From the NCBI RefSeq assembly GCF_005519465.1, contig NZ_CP027858.1, forward strand, positions 2,356,001 through 2,420,000: DNA of 64,000 nt, read 5' to 3'. The notes beneath the pieces are model-generated. The model did not search any database. It was not told where the DNA came from and saw nothing but the letters and a program-made list of their open reading frames with translations. Shown piece after piece: positions 27,591 through 37,817 of the stretch (positions are counted from its first letter, which is position 1; every line of letters starts with the position of its first letter). The translations under genes were made by a program, and so were the position numbers. The stretch is from Streptomyces clavuligerus. Its GTDB lineage: Bacteria > Actinomycetota > Actinomycetes > Streptomycetales > Streptomycetaceae.

Positions 27591-28351
27591 GCCGGGCCCC
27601 TTCCGGCCCCGGCCCCGACCCCGCTCCGCCGGCCGGGCGGGCGGCGGGTCCCCCAGTGGGCGGCGAGGGCTCCGAGCGCGGCCCCGGCGGCGATGTCGGT
27701 CGGGTAGTGGACGCCGACGACCAGCCGGGACAGGCACATCGCGGCGGCGAGCGAGGTCAGGGCGGCGGCGCCGAGGGGCGCGGGCAGCAGGGCGCCGAAG
27801 GCCACGGCGGCGGCGGACGCGGAGGTGGCGTGCGCGCTGGGGAAGGAGTACGGGCCGAAGACCTCTGCGGCAGGCCAGGTCCCGCCGGCCCCGGCCCCCG
27901 GCCCGGCCCGCTGCCCACTCCGCGCCAGGGCCGCCTCCTGCCCGCTTCCCGTTCCGCTGCTCTGCCAGAACTCCTGCCCGCCCCCCGTCCCACTCCGCTG
28001 CCCGGCCTCCTGCCCGCTTCCCGTCCCGGCTCCCGCCCCGGTGCGGGCCCGCTGCCCACTCCGCGCCGGGGCGGGTTCAACCCCGCTCGGTCTCTCCCGT
28101 CTGACCAGGTACTTCACCCCCACGCTCGCCACATGGGCCAGCCCCACCACGGCCGTGGCCCGCAGCCAGGCCGGGCGCCGGGCGCGGTCCGCCGCCGCGC
28201 CCGCGAGACCGGCGGCGAGCCAGAGGCCACCGTGCTCGCCCGCCCGGGACAGCCCCCGGGCCGCCGCCGTGACCCCCGGCAGACCGGCCCCGCCGCGTAC
28301 CGTCAGCGCCAGGAGTTCCCGGTCGGCCGCCGCCCACTCCTCGTACCGCAT
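27587..28351 (-). CDS. PAP2 phosphatase (decaprenylphosphoryl-5-phosphoribose phosphatase type)
   Basis: 254 residues, membrane phosphatase expected to remove the 5-phosphate made by the neighbouring UbiA enzyme (Rv3807c-like role). The three PAP2 motifs are KYLVRRERP, FPSAHATSAS and SRLVVGVHYPTD. Between motifs 1 and 2, where relatives have a short loop, about 60 residues of Gly/Ser/Gln repeats are inserted (ARSGQRARTG, GTGSGQEAGQRSGTGGGQEF). The ATG at 28351 begins MRYEEWAAADRELLAL; upstream codons are repetitive and not protein-like. Confidence 0.85.
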   Translation of the reverse strand: MRYEEWAAADRELLALTVRGGAGLPGVTAAARGLSRAGEHGGLWLAAGLAGAAADRARRPAWLRATAVVGLAHVASVGVKYLVRRERPSGVEPAPARSGQRARTGAGAGTGSGQEAGQRSGTGGGQEFWQSSGTGSGQEAALARSGQRAGPGAGAGGTWPAAEVFGPYSFPSAHATSASAAAVAFGALLPAPLGAAALTSLAAAMCLSRLVVGVHYPTDIAAGAALGALAAHWGTRRPPGRRSGVGAGAGRGPA

Positions 28352-28390
28352 CAACCGCCCCTTCGTCCGCGTCGATCCGCCGCCGTCCGC

Positions 28391-28434
28391 GTCGGTCCTT
28401 CGTCGGTCCTTCGTCGGTCCGTCGTCGGTCCGTC
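28391..28434. repeat. 11-base tandem repeat, four copies
   Basis: GTCGGTCCTTC twice followed by GTCGGTCCGTC twice, in the intergenic region between the PAP2 gene and dprE1 (28352-28636), which otherwise holds the AT-rich dprE1 promoter from 28540 on and no gene. Confidence 0.85.
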
Positions 28435-28623
28435 GCCGTCGGCTGTGTCCCTCTTCGCTCTTCCGCTCCGGCCCCCGGCCGGTCCTCGTCGACGCCGGAA
28501 GAGCCCGGCCCGACTCTTCTGGGCCCGCAGCCGACATTTCACGCCATTCTTTGAAGACACTCGTTTAATCACCCATTTCGGCGAGTCCGCTGGGCACTCC
28601 AAAAATGTGGGCATAAGCGGCGA

Positions 28624-28639
28624 TACGGTCACATCTATG
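28624..28639 (+). promoter_or_regulatory. Leaderless -10 box for dprE1
   Basis: TACGGT at 28624-28629, seven bases, ATG at 28637; no Shine-Dalgarno. The region upstream (28540-28620) is AT-rich for this genome. Confidence 0.5.
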
Positions 28640-30037
28640 TCTGTTGCCGACCCCCGTCCCGGCCCCGTCGATCTCCCCCCGGCGGACCCCGGCGACCCCT
28701 TCGTCACCGTCTCCGGCTGGGGCCGTACCGCCCCCACCACGGCCTCGGTGGTCCGTCCCCGCTCCCCCGAGGAGGCCGCCGACGCCGTACGCGCCTGGGG
28801 CGCGCGCGGCGGCATCGCCCGGGGGCTCGGCCGGGCCTACGGCGACGCCGCGCAGAACGCGGGCGGAACGGTCCTCGACATGACCGGGCTGCACCGCGTC
28901 CGCTCCCTCGACACCGCCGCCGGAACGGTCGACTGCGACGCCGGGGTGAGCCTCCACCGCCTCATGGAGGTGCTGCTCCCGCTCGGCTGGTTCGTCCCCG
29001 TGACCCCCGGCACCCGGCACATCACCGTCGGCGGCGCCCTCGCGGCCGATATCCACGGCAAGAACCACCATGTCAGCGGCGCCTTCTCACGCCATGTCCG
29101 CAGCCTCGACCTGCTCACCGCCGACGGCGGGGTCCACACCCTCGTCCCCGGCACCGGGCTGTTCGACGCGACCACCGGCGGCATGGGGCTCACCGGGGTG
29201 ATCCTCTCGGCGGTGATCCGGCTGCACCGGGTGGAGACCTCGTTCATGACGGTCGACACCGAACGCGCCCCCGACCTGGACGAGCTGATGAGCAGGCTCG
29301 TCGCCACCGACCACCGCTACCGCTACTCGGTCGCCTGGATCGATCTGCTCGCCCGGGGCCGCTCACTGGGGCGCGCGGTCCTCAGCCGGGGGGAGCACGC
29401 GCCCCTGGACGCGCTGGACGCGCGCGCCCGCCGCCGCCCGCTGGCGTTCCGGCCGGGGCGGCTGCCCGCGCCGCCGCCGTTCGTCCCCCGGGGGCTGCTG
29501 ACCCCCGCCGCGGTGGGGCTCTTCAACGCGCTCTGGTACCGGGCCGCGCCCCGCTCCCGCACCGGCAGGCTCCAGCCCCTGACCTCGTTCTTCCATCCGC
29601 TGGACGCCGTGCCGCACTGGAACCGCCTCTACGGGCGCGACGGCTTCGTCCAGTACCAGTTCGTGGTCGCCCACGGCCGGGAGGAGACCCTGCGCCGGAT
29701 CGTGGAGCGGATCGCGGAGCACCGCTGCCCCTCGTTCCTCGCCGTCCTCAAACGGTTCGGCGAGGGCGACCCGGGGTGGCTCTCCTTCCCGCTGCCCGGC
29801 TGGACACTGGCGCTGGACATCCCCGCCGGACTGCCCGGCCTGGGGGCGTTCCTGGACGAACTGGACGAGGAGGTCGCGGCGGCGGGCGGGCGCGTCTATC
29901 TGGCGAAGGACTCCCGGCTGCGGCCGGAACTCCTCGCCGCGATGTACCCCCGGCTGGACGACTTCCGGGCGCTGCGGGCGGCGCTGGACCCCCACCGTGT
30001 CTTCACCTCGGACCTCTCCCGCCGCCTCGCCCTCTGA
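28637..30037 (+). CDS. dprE1: Decaprenylphosphoryl-beta-D-ribose oxidase, DprE1 type
   Basis: 466 residues. FAD-dependent oxidation of polyprenylphosphoryl-ribose C2' to the keto sugar, the first half of the epimerisation to arabinose. The FAD domain shows RGLGRAYGDAAQNAGG, TPGTRHITVGGALAADIHGK and NHH; the substrate domain shows LKRFGEGDPGWLSFPLPGW and VYLAKDSRLRPE. At the position of the mycobacterial benzothiazinone-target cysteine (GWNICVDFP) this protein reads GWTLALDIP, so the cysteine is alanine. Start chosen by the -10 box seven bases upstream. dprE2 follows after 80 bases. Confidence 0.88.
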   Translation: MSVADPRPGPVDLPPADPGDPFVTVSGWGRTAPTTASVVRPRSPEEAADAVRAWGARGGIARGLGRAYGDAAQNAGGTVLDMTGLHRVRSLDTAAGTVDCDAGVSLHRLMEVLLPLGWFVPVTPGTRHITVGGALAADIHGKNHHVSGAFSRHVRSLDLLTADGGVHTLVPGTGLFDATTGGMGLTGVILSAVIRLHRVETSFMTVDTERAPDLDELMSRLVATDHRYRYSVAWIDLLARGRSLGRAVLSRGEHAPLDALDARARRRPLAFRPGRLPAPPPFVPRGLLTPAAVGLFNALWYRAAPRSRTGRLQPLTSFFHPLDAVPHWNRLYGRDGFVQYQFVVAHGREETLRRIVERIAEHRCPSFLAVLKRFGEGDPGWLSFPLPGWTLALDIPAGLPGLGAFLDELDEEVAAAGGRVYLAKDSRLRPELLAAMYPRLDDFRALRAALDPHRVFTSDLSRRLAL

Positions 30038-30117
30038 CGCCCCGCCTTGTGAGGCCCCCCTCCGAGGACCCCTCCGACGACCTCTCCGATCCGCAGCGCG
30101 CTCAAGGAGCAGCAGCC

Positions 30118-30873
30118 ATGAAGGACGCCTTCGGCACCCCGCAGTCCCTGCTCGTTCTCGGCGGTACCTCCGAGATCGGCCTGGCCGTCGCCCGGCGGCT
30201 GATCGCCCGCCGCACCCGTACGGTCTGGCTCGCCGGACGGCCCTCGCCCGATCTGGACGGCGCGGCGGCGGGGCTGCGCGCGCTGGGCGCGGACGTCCGG
30301 ACGGTCGACTTCGACGCGCTCGACCCGGAGCGCCACGAGGAGGTGCTGGGGAAGGTCTTCACGGAGGGCGACCTCGACATGGTGCTGCTCGCCTTCGGTG
30401 TCCTGGGCGACCAGGCCAACGACGAGGGCGACCCGCCCGCCGCCGTCCGGGTCGCGCAGACCAACTACACCGGCGCCGTCTCGGCCGGGCTCGTCTGCGC
30501 GGGCGCGCTCCAGAACCAGGGCCACGGCTCCCTGGTGGTGCTCTCCTCGGTGGCGGGCGAACGGGCCCGCCGCACCAACTTCATCTACGGCTCCAGCAAG
30601 GCGGGGCTGGACGCCTTCGCCCAGGGGCTGGGGGACGCGCTGTACGGGACCGGGGTCCATGTGATGGTGGTACGTCCCGGTTTTGTGCGGACCCGGATGA
30701 CGGCGGGGCTGCCCGAGGCGCCGCTCGCCACCACCCCGGAGGAGGTGGCCCTCGCGGTGGAACGGGGGCTGCGCCGCCGCTCGGAGGTGGTGTGGGTGCC
30801 GGGGGCGCTGCGGGTGGTGATGGCGGCGCTGCGCCATGTGCCGCGCGCGCTCTTCCGCAGGCTGGACATCTGA
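30118..30873 (+). CDS. dprE2: Decaprenylphospho-beta-D-erythro-pentofuranosid-2-ulose 2-reductase, DprE2 type
   Basis: 251 residues, short-chain dehydrogenase. Reduces the keto intermediate from DprE1 to polyprenylphosphoryl-arabinose. LVLGGTSEIGLAVARRL is the NAD(P) motif, SLVVLSSVAGERARR and FIYGSSKAGLD hold the catalytic Ser and Tyr-xxx-Lys, VMVVRPGFVRTRMT follows. AGGAG lies eight bases before the ATG. Together with dprE1 and the divergent PAP2-UbiA pair it completes the pathway. Confidence 0.88.
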   Translation: MKDAFGTPQSLLVLGGTSEIGLAVARRLIARRTRTVWLAGRPSPDLDGAAAGLRALGADVRTVDFDALDPERHEEVLGKVFTEGDLDMVLLAFGVLGDQANDEGDPPAAVRVAQTNYTGAVSAGLVCAGALQNQGHGSLVVLSSVAGERARRTNFIYGSSKAGLDAFAQGLGDALYGTGVHVMVVRPGFVRTRMTAGLPEAPLATTPEEVALAVERGLRRRSEVVWVPGALRVVMAALRHVPRALFRRLDI

Positions 30874-30954
30874 CCCGGGCCAGGAACGGACCGGGCCCCG
30901 GGCTCAGAAGGCCAAGGGCTCAGGAAGTCGAAGGGCCCCAGAAAGTCGCGGGGC

Positions 30955-31599
30955 TCAGGAGGTCGAGGGCGTGACGGCCGTCTCCACCGGGGCGGCCGGA
31001 GCGCCCGGAGCGATCACCCCGATGGCGCCGACCGCGTCGTCCAGGGGCGAGCCCTGCGCCGGTACGGAGCCGACGCCCCCGCCGAACGCGTACTCCCGCA
31101 GCTTGCGCCAGACGCCGTCCGCGCCCTGCTCGTACAGCGCGAACGAGGCGCACGTCCACCCGGCCTCGAAGCCGGACAGCTCCGTGTACGCCCGGTCCAT
31201 GGCCTCGTCGGCGATGGCGTGCGCGACGGTGACATGCGGGTGGTACGAGAACGGAAGCTCCCGCGCCAGCGGCCCTGAGGCGCCCCGGATCCGCTTCTGG
31301 AGCCGGGAGCAGGCGGCCCCGCCCTCCACCACGTTGACGAAGACGACCGGTGAGACGGGCCGGAAGGTGCCGGTGCCCGCCAGTCGCATGGGGAACGCCC
31401 GCGTGCGCGCCGCCACCCCGGTCAGATGCGCCTCGACGGCGGGCAGCAGCGCGGGGTCGGCCTCGGTCGGCGGCAGCAGGGTGACATGGGTGGGAATCCC
31501 GTGGGCGGCGGGATCTCCGAAGCCCGCGCGCCGCTCCTGGAGCAGGCAGCCATAGGGCTCCGGGACCGCGATCGAAACGCCGAGCGTTACGGTCCCCAC
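30955..31599 (-). CDS. 2'-5' RNA ligase family protein (2H phosphoesterase)
   Basis: 214 residues, cytoplasmic. The two HxT/S motifs are HVTLL near residue 31 and HVTVAH near 108, with the GTGTFRP strand between them. The fold acts on 2',3'-cyclic or 2'-5' phosphodiesters; the substrate is unknown. The GTG at 31599 is supported by AAGGAG six bases upstream; an ATG 18 codons earlier is less likely. The last 30 residues are Ala/Pro/Val-rich and the stop lies in a repeated GGGCTCAGGA stretch (30898-30962). Confidence 0.8.
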   Translation of the reverse strand: MGTVTLGVSIAVPEPYGCLLQERRAGFGDPAAHGIPTHVTLLPPTEADPALLPAVEAHLTGVAARTRAFPMRLAGTGTFRPVSPVVFVNVVEGGAACSRLQKRIRGASGPLARELPFSYHPHVTVAHAIADEAMDRAYTELSGFEAGWTCASFALYEQGADGVWRKLREYAFGGGVGSVPAQGSPLDDAVGAIGVIAPGAPAAPVETAVTPSTS

Positions 31600-31774
31600 G
31601 TCGTTCTCCTTCAGTCGTCCGATGGGCGTGGACGGGCCCATGGAGGGGTGGTCACCATCGGGTGGTGGTCGTACAGCCGCCAGTGTGGCGGCTGTACGGC
31701 ACATGTGGCCAGAGGCGTTGGACACAGGGGGGAGGTCCCGACCGGTCCTCCCCCGCTCCCCGGCCCGGCGGGGC

Positions 31775-34292
<2,518 letters not shown>

Positions 34293-34586
34293 GGCGTTTC
34301 TCCGGGTTCCTGATGACGACAGGGCTGCCCGGGGCGCCCAGGCGGTCGGCGCCTCGTTCTCGTTCCCGCGCGCACGGCTCCCCCGCGGTCCATTCCGCGT
34401 ACGCCAGTCGCCCTGCGTACTCCCACCTTAGGGCTTGTCGCAGCTCGCCGTGCCGCGAGGTTTCCGCGCCGGGCGGGCGAGCGACGATAGAACCACAGGG
34501 TCGGCACCCCGTCCCTGCGGCAGCACCACGGGGCGGTGACCCCGCCCCGCGCCGGACACCCTGTCTCGACGAGATGAGGAGAGCCC

Positions 34587-35828
34587 GTGTCTGCACCGGA
34601 GCCCGTAGCAGAGTCCGTGTCGTCCGCGACGGCGAGCGGCATCGCCGCGGCCGAGTCCCACAGCGCGCACAACTACCATCCGCTGCCCGTCGTCGTCGCG
34701 TCGGCGGAGGGCGCCTGGATGACGGATGTCGAGGGGCGCCGCTTCCTCGACATGCTCGCCGGTTACTCGGCGCTGAACTTCGGGCACGGCAACCGCAGGC
34801 TGCTGGACGCGGCCAGAGCCCAGCTCGAACGGGTGACGCTCACCTCGCGCGCCTTCCACCACGACCGGTTCGCCGACTTCTGCACCCGGCTGGCGGAGCT
34901 GTGCGGGATGGAGATGGTGCTGCCGATGAACACCGGCGCGGAGGCGGTGGAGACGGCCGTCAAGACCGCGCGCAAGTGGGGCTACCGGGTCAAGGGCGTC
35001 CCGGAGAACATGGCGAAGATCGTCGTCGCGGCCAACAACTTCCACGGCCGGACCACCACGGTCATCAGCTTCTCCACCGACCCGGAGGCCCGCGCGGACT
35101 ACGGCCCGTACACCCCCGGCTTCGAGATCGTCCCGTACGGGGACCTGACGGCGATGGACGCGGCGGTCACGGCGGAGAACACCGTGGCGGTGCTGCTGGA
35201 GCCGATCCAGGGGGAGGCGGGGGTGCTCGTTCCGCCGCCCGGGTATCTGGCCGGGGTCCGGCGGCTGACCGAGGAACGGAACGTGCTGTTCATCGCGGAC
35301 GAGATCCAGTCGGGTCTGGGCCGCACCGGGCGGACCTTCGCCTGTGAGCACGAGGACGTGATCCCGGACGTGTATGTCCTCGGCAAGGCGCTCGGCGGCG
35401 GGGTGGTGCCGGTGTCCGCCGTGGTCTCCTCCCGGGCGGTGCTCGGGGTCTTCCGCCCCGGCGAACACGGCTCGACCTTCGGGGGCAACCCGTTGGCCTG
35501 CGCGGTCGCCCTGGAGGTGATCGCGATGCTGGGCACCGGCGAGTACCAGCGGCGCGCGGCCGAGCTGGGCGGGCGGCTGCACGCGGAGCTGGGGCGGCTC
35601 GCCCGGGACGGCGCCGTCACGGCGGTCCGGGGGCGGGGGCTGTGGGCCGGGGTCGACATCGCCCCCGGGCTCGGCACCGGGCGGGAGGTCTCGGAGCGGC
35701 TGATGGAGCGGGGTGTCCTGGTGAAGGACACCCACGGCGCCACCATCCGGCTGGCTCCGCCGCTGGTGATCAGCGAGAAGGATCTCGACTGGGGGCTGGC
35801 GCAGCTCCGGGCGGTGCTGACGGGCTGA
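34587..35828 (+). CDS. rocD: Ornithine--oxo-acid transaminase
   Basis: 413 residues, class III PLP aminotransferase making glutamate semialdehyde from ornithine. NTGAEAVETAVKTARKWGY, NNFHGRTTTVISFSTD, ADEIQSGLGRTG and the PLP lysine in VLGKALGGGVVPVSAV fit ornithine aminotransferase better than acetylornithine or GABA transaminase. The GTG at 34587 follows GAGGAGAG. Divergent from glyA; no arginase or proline gene beside it. Confidence 0.88.
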   Translation: MSAPEPVAESVSSATASGIAAAESHSAHNYHPLPVVVASAEGAWMTDVEGRRFLDMLAGYSALNFGHGNRRLLDAARAQLERVTLTSRAFHHDRFADFCTRLAELCGMEMVLPMNTGAEAVETAVKTARKWGYRVKGVPENMAKIVVAANNFHGRTTTVISFSTDPEARADYGPYTPGFEIVPYGDLTAMDAAVTAENTVAVLLEPIQGEAGVLVPPPGYLAGVRRLTEERNVLFIADEIQSGLGRTGRTFACEHEDVIPDVYVLGKALGGGVVPVSAVVSSRAVLGVFRPGEHGSTFGGNPLACAVALEVIAMLGTGEYQRRAAELGGRLHAELGRLARDGAVTAVRGRGLWAGVDIAPGLGTGREVSERLMERGVLVKDTHGATIRLAPPLVISEKDLDWGLAQLRAVLTG

Positions 35829-35875
35829 CGGGCCGAGCGGCCCCCGGCGGACCCGGTCGGACCGTGGGCCGGTCA

Positions 35876-36120
35876 GGCCGTGGGCCGCTCAGCGAGTCCG
35901 GTCGGCCTGCGGACCGGCCGGGGGGCGAGCCGCCGACCGCACGGGGGACGAGCCACGGCCCCCGACCGGAGGACGAGCCGCCGACCGGCCGGGGGGTGAG
36001 CCGTGGACCGGACCATGGACGAGAGCCGCGAACCAGCCCGGGCGGGGCGAGCGCCGACCGGTCAGGGAATGAGCCCTGGACCGGTCAACGGGTGAGCCGG
36101 GGGCCGGGGGCCGGGGGCCG
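35876..36120. repeat. Degenerate 25-30 base repeats between rocD and the next gene
   Basis: Imperfect units built around GAGCCGCCGACCGGCCGGGG and GTGAGCCGTGGACCGG recur about eight times, ending in three copies of CCGGGGG. They fill the gap between convergent genes. No open frame with normal codon use is present. Confidence 0.65.
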
Positions 36121-36121
36121 G

Positions 36122-37303
36122 TCAGAGGATCACATGCGGGACGAATCGCGCATAGGTGTCCGTGACCGGCCCGGCGGACTCCCGGATGCCGAGCCCGGCG
36201 GCCTCGTCCTCGACCACCCACGCCCCGAGCACCGTCCGGTTCCCGTCGAAGTCGGGCAGCGGGGCCAGCTCCTGGTAGACGCAGGGCTCGTCCCGCCGGA
36301 CGGGCGGCGCGCCCGGCGGGTGCAGGGTGACCCCCGCGCCCTCGCGGCCGAGCAGCGGTTTGGCGGCGTAGCCGCCCTCGGCCGCGAGTCCGCGCGGCCC
36401 GTCGAGATGGGCGGCGAGCAGATTCGGGTGCCCGGGGTACAGCTCCCAGAGGATGGCCAGCAGCGCCTTGTTGGACAGCAGCATCTTCCAGGCGGGCTCG
36501 ATCCAGCAGGTCGTCCCGGTGCCGCCGCCGTTGTCGAGGGTATCCAGGACCCGCGGGCCGAAGCGGTCCGTGGCCAGCCACTCCCAGGGGTAGAGCTTGA
36601 AGCAGGTGCGGATGAAGCGGAGCCGGTCGTCGACGAAGCGCCCGGAGAGCCGGTCCCAGCCGATCCGTTCCACCGACAGCGCCTCGGTGTCGAGTCCGGC
36701 CTGCTGGGCGGTCTCCCGCAGATAGGCGACGGTCATCAGGTCCTCGCCCAGCTCGTCCGCGTCGGTGTGGGCGAAGTGGACCGGGCCCGGCGGCAGCAGC
36801 GGGGCCTGTCGGCGCCAGGCGTCGACGAGCCGTTCATGGAGGGAGTTCCACTGGTCGGCGCCGGGGAACCGTTCCTCCATCCAGAACCACTGCGGGCTCG
36901 CCGCCTCGACCAGCGAGGTCGGGGTGTCGGCGTTGTACTCCAGCAGTTTGGCCGGTCCGGTGCCGTCGTAGCGCAGGTCGAAGCGGCCGTAGAGCGAGGG
37001 CAGCTCGGCCCGCCGCCGCCAGGACTCGGAGACCAGCGCGGCGAGCCGGGGATCGGTGATCCCCAGCTCGGCGAGGCGGTCGCGGTCCACGATGTGCGCG
37101 GCGGCGGCCAGGCACATGGCGTGCAGCTCCTCGACGACCTCCTCCAGCGCCTCGATCTCGGGCAGGGAGAACGTGTAGTAGGCGCTCTCGTCCCAGTAGG
37201 GCCGCAGCGAGCCGTCGGGGTGGCGGGTGAGGGGGTAGACGCACCCCTGTTCCTCGACGGTCTCCTGCCAGCCCGGCCGGGGCTCGATGGTGTGTCGTCT
37301 CAT
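36122..37303 (-). CDS. Glutathionylspermidine synthase family protein (YgiC-like)
   Basis: 393 residues, ATP-grasp C-N ligase of the GSP_synth family. DLRYDGTGPAKLLEYNADTP (trimmed here) marks the substrate site, AAKPLLGREGAGV the ATP/Mg loop, and NRTVLGAWVVEDEAAGLGIR the C-terminal strand. The E. coli YgiC type lacks the amidase half and has no proven product; Streptomyces make mycothiol rather than glutathione, so the true substrate is unknown. Downstream partner of the lipoprotein at 37643, with a 49-base gap, as in E. coli ygiB-ygiC. Confidence 0.82.
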   Translation of the reverse strand: MRRHTIEPRPGWQETVEEQGCVYPLTRHPDGSLRPYWDESAYYTFSLPEIEALEEVVEELHAMCLAAAAHIVDRDRLAELGITDPRLAALVSESWRRRAELPSLYGRFDLRYDGTGPAKLLEYNADTPTSLVEAASPQWFWMEERFPGADQWNSLHERLVDAWRRQAPLLPPGPVHFAHTDADELGEDLMTVAYLRETAQQAGLDTEALSVERIGWDRLSGRFVDDRLRFIRTCFKLYPWEWLATDRFGPRVLDTLDNGGGTGTTCWIEPAWKMLLSNKALLAILWELYPGHPNLLAAHLDGPRGLAAEGGYAAKPLLGREGAGVTLHPPGAPPVRRDEPCVYQELAPLPDFDGNRTVLGAWVVEDEAAGLGIRESAGPVTDTYARFVPHVIL

Positions 37304-37352
37304 CGGGTCGTCTCCGGTGTCACATCGTCTCCGGTGTCACGGCGCCGACCGC

Positions 37353-37643
37353 TCAGCCGCCGCCGGAGCCCGAGCCGGAGCAGCCGAACCCGCCGCGTTC
37401 GACGGCCTTCTCCTTCTCGAAGCTGCCGTCCGTCACGGTGCCGCCGGTGACGTCGCCGCCGTAGTAGTAGCGGCCGGTCCCGGTGGGGGCGTCGCAGTCG
37501 TAGCTGGGGAGCTGGGCCAGGGTGACCGGGTCGGCGCAGCGCCGGTCGGGTTCCTTGTCCGAGCCGCAGGAGGTGATCGTCAGCGCGAGCACCCCCATAC
37601 CGCCGAGCACCACCGTGCTGGACCTCAGTCTGCGCCGTGCCAT
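37353..37643 (-). CDS. Small lipoprotein, YgiB-like partner
   Basis: 96 residues. Signal peptide with lipobox LTITSC (Cys about 26), then a short domain with a cysteine pair around TLAQLPSYDC and a Tyr/Gly-rich tail (GRYYYGGDVTGG) ending GGFGCSGSGSGGG. The tail and the position before the GSP_synth gene resemble DUF1190/YgiB lipoproteins. It is probably anchored outside the membrane. Assignment rests on gene order and the C-terminal pattern. Confidence 0.65.
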   Translation of the reverse strand: MARRRLRSSTVVLGGMGVLALTITSCGSDKEPDRRCADPVTLAQLPSYDCDAPTGTGRYYYGGDVTGGTVTDGSFEKEKAVERGGFGCSGSGSGGG

Positions 37644-37817
37644 CAGCCACCCGCCCCCGTCCGTCTGAAGATCGATGCGTTGATCGATGCCTTGTTCGGC
37701 CGTCAGACTAGTGGGGCGTACGGGGCCCGTTTCCCCGTCGGTCCGCCGTCATCCCCTTTGCGGGGATTCACCCCTCTCGGAGCCTCTGATTCCGGGGATG
37801 GGCGGGGCCGGGAGCGG

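Noticed and set aside
34293..34440. Glycine riboswitch before glyA
   Set aside because: Looked for tandem aptamer-like cores; none seen.
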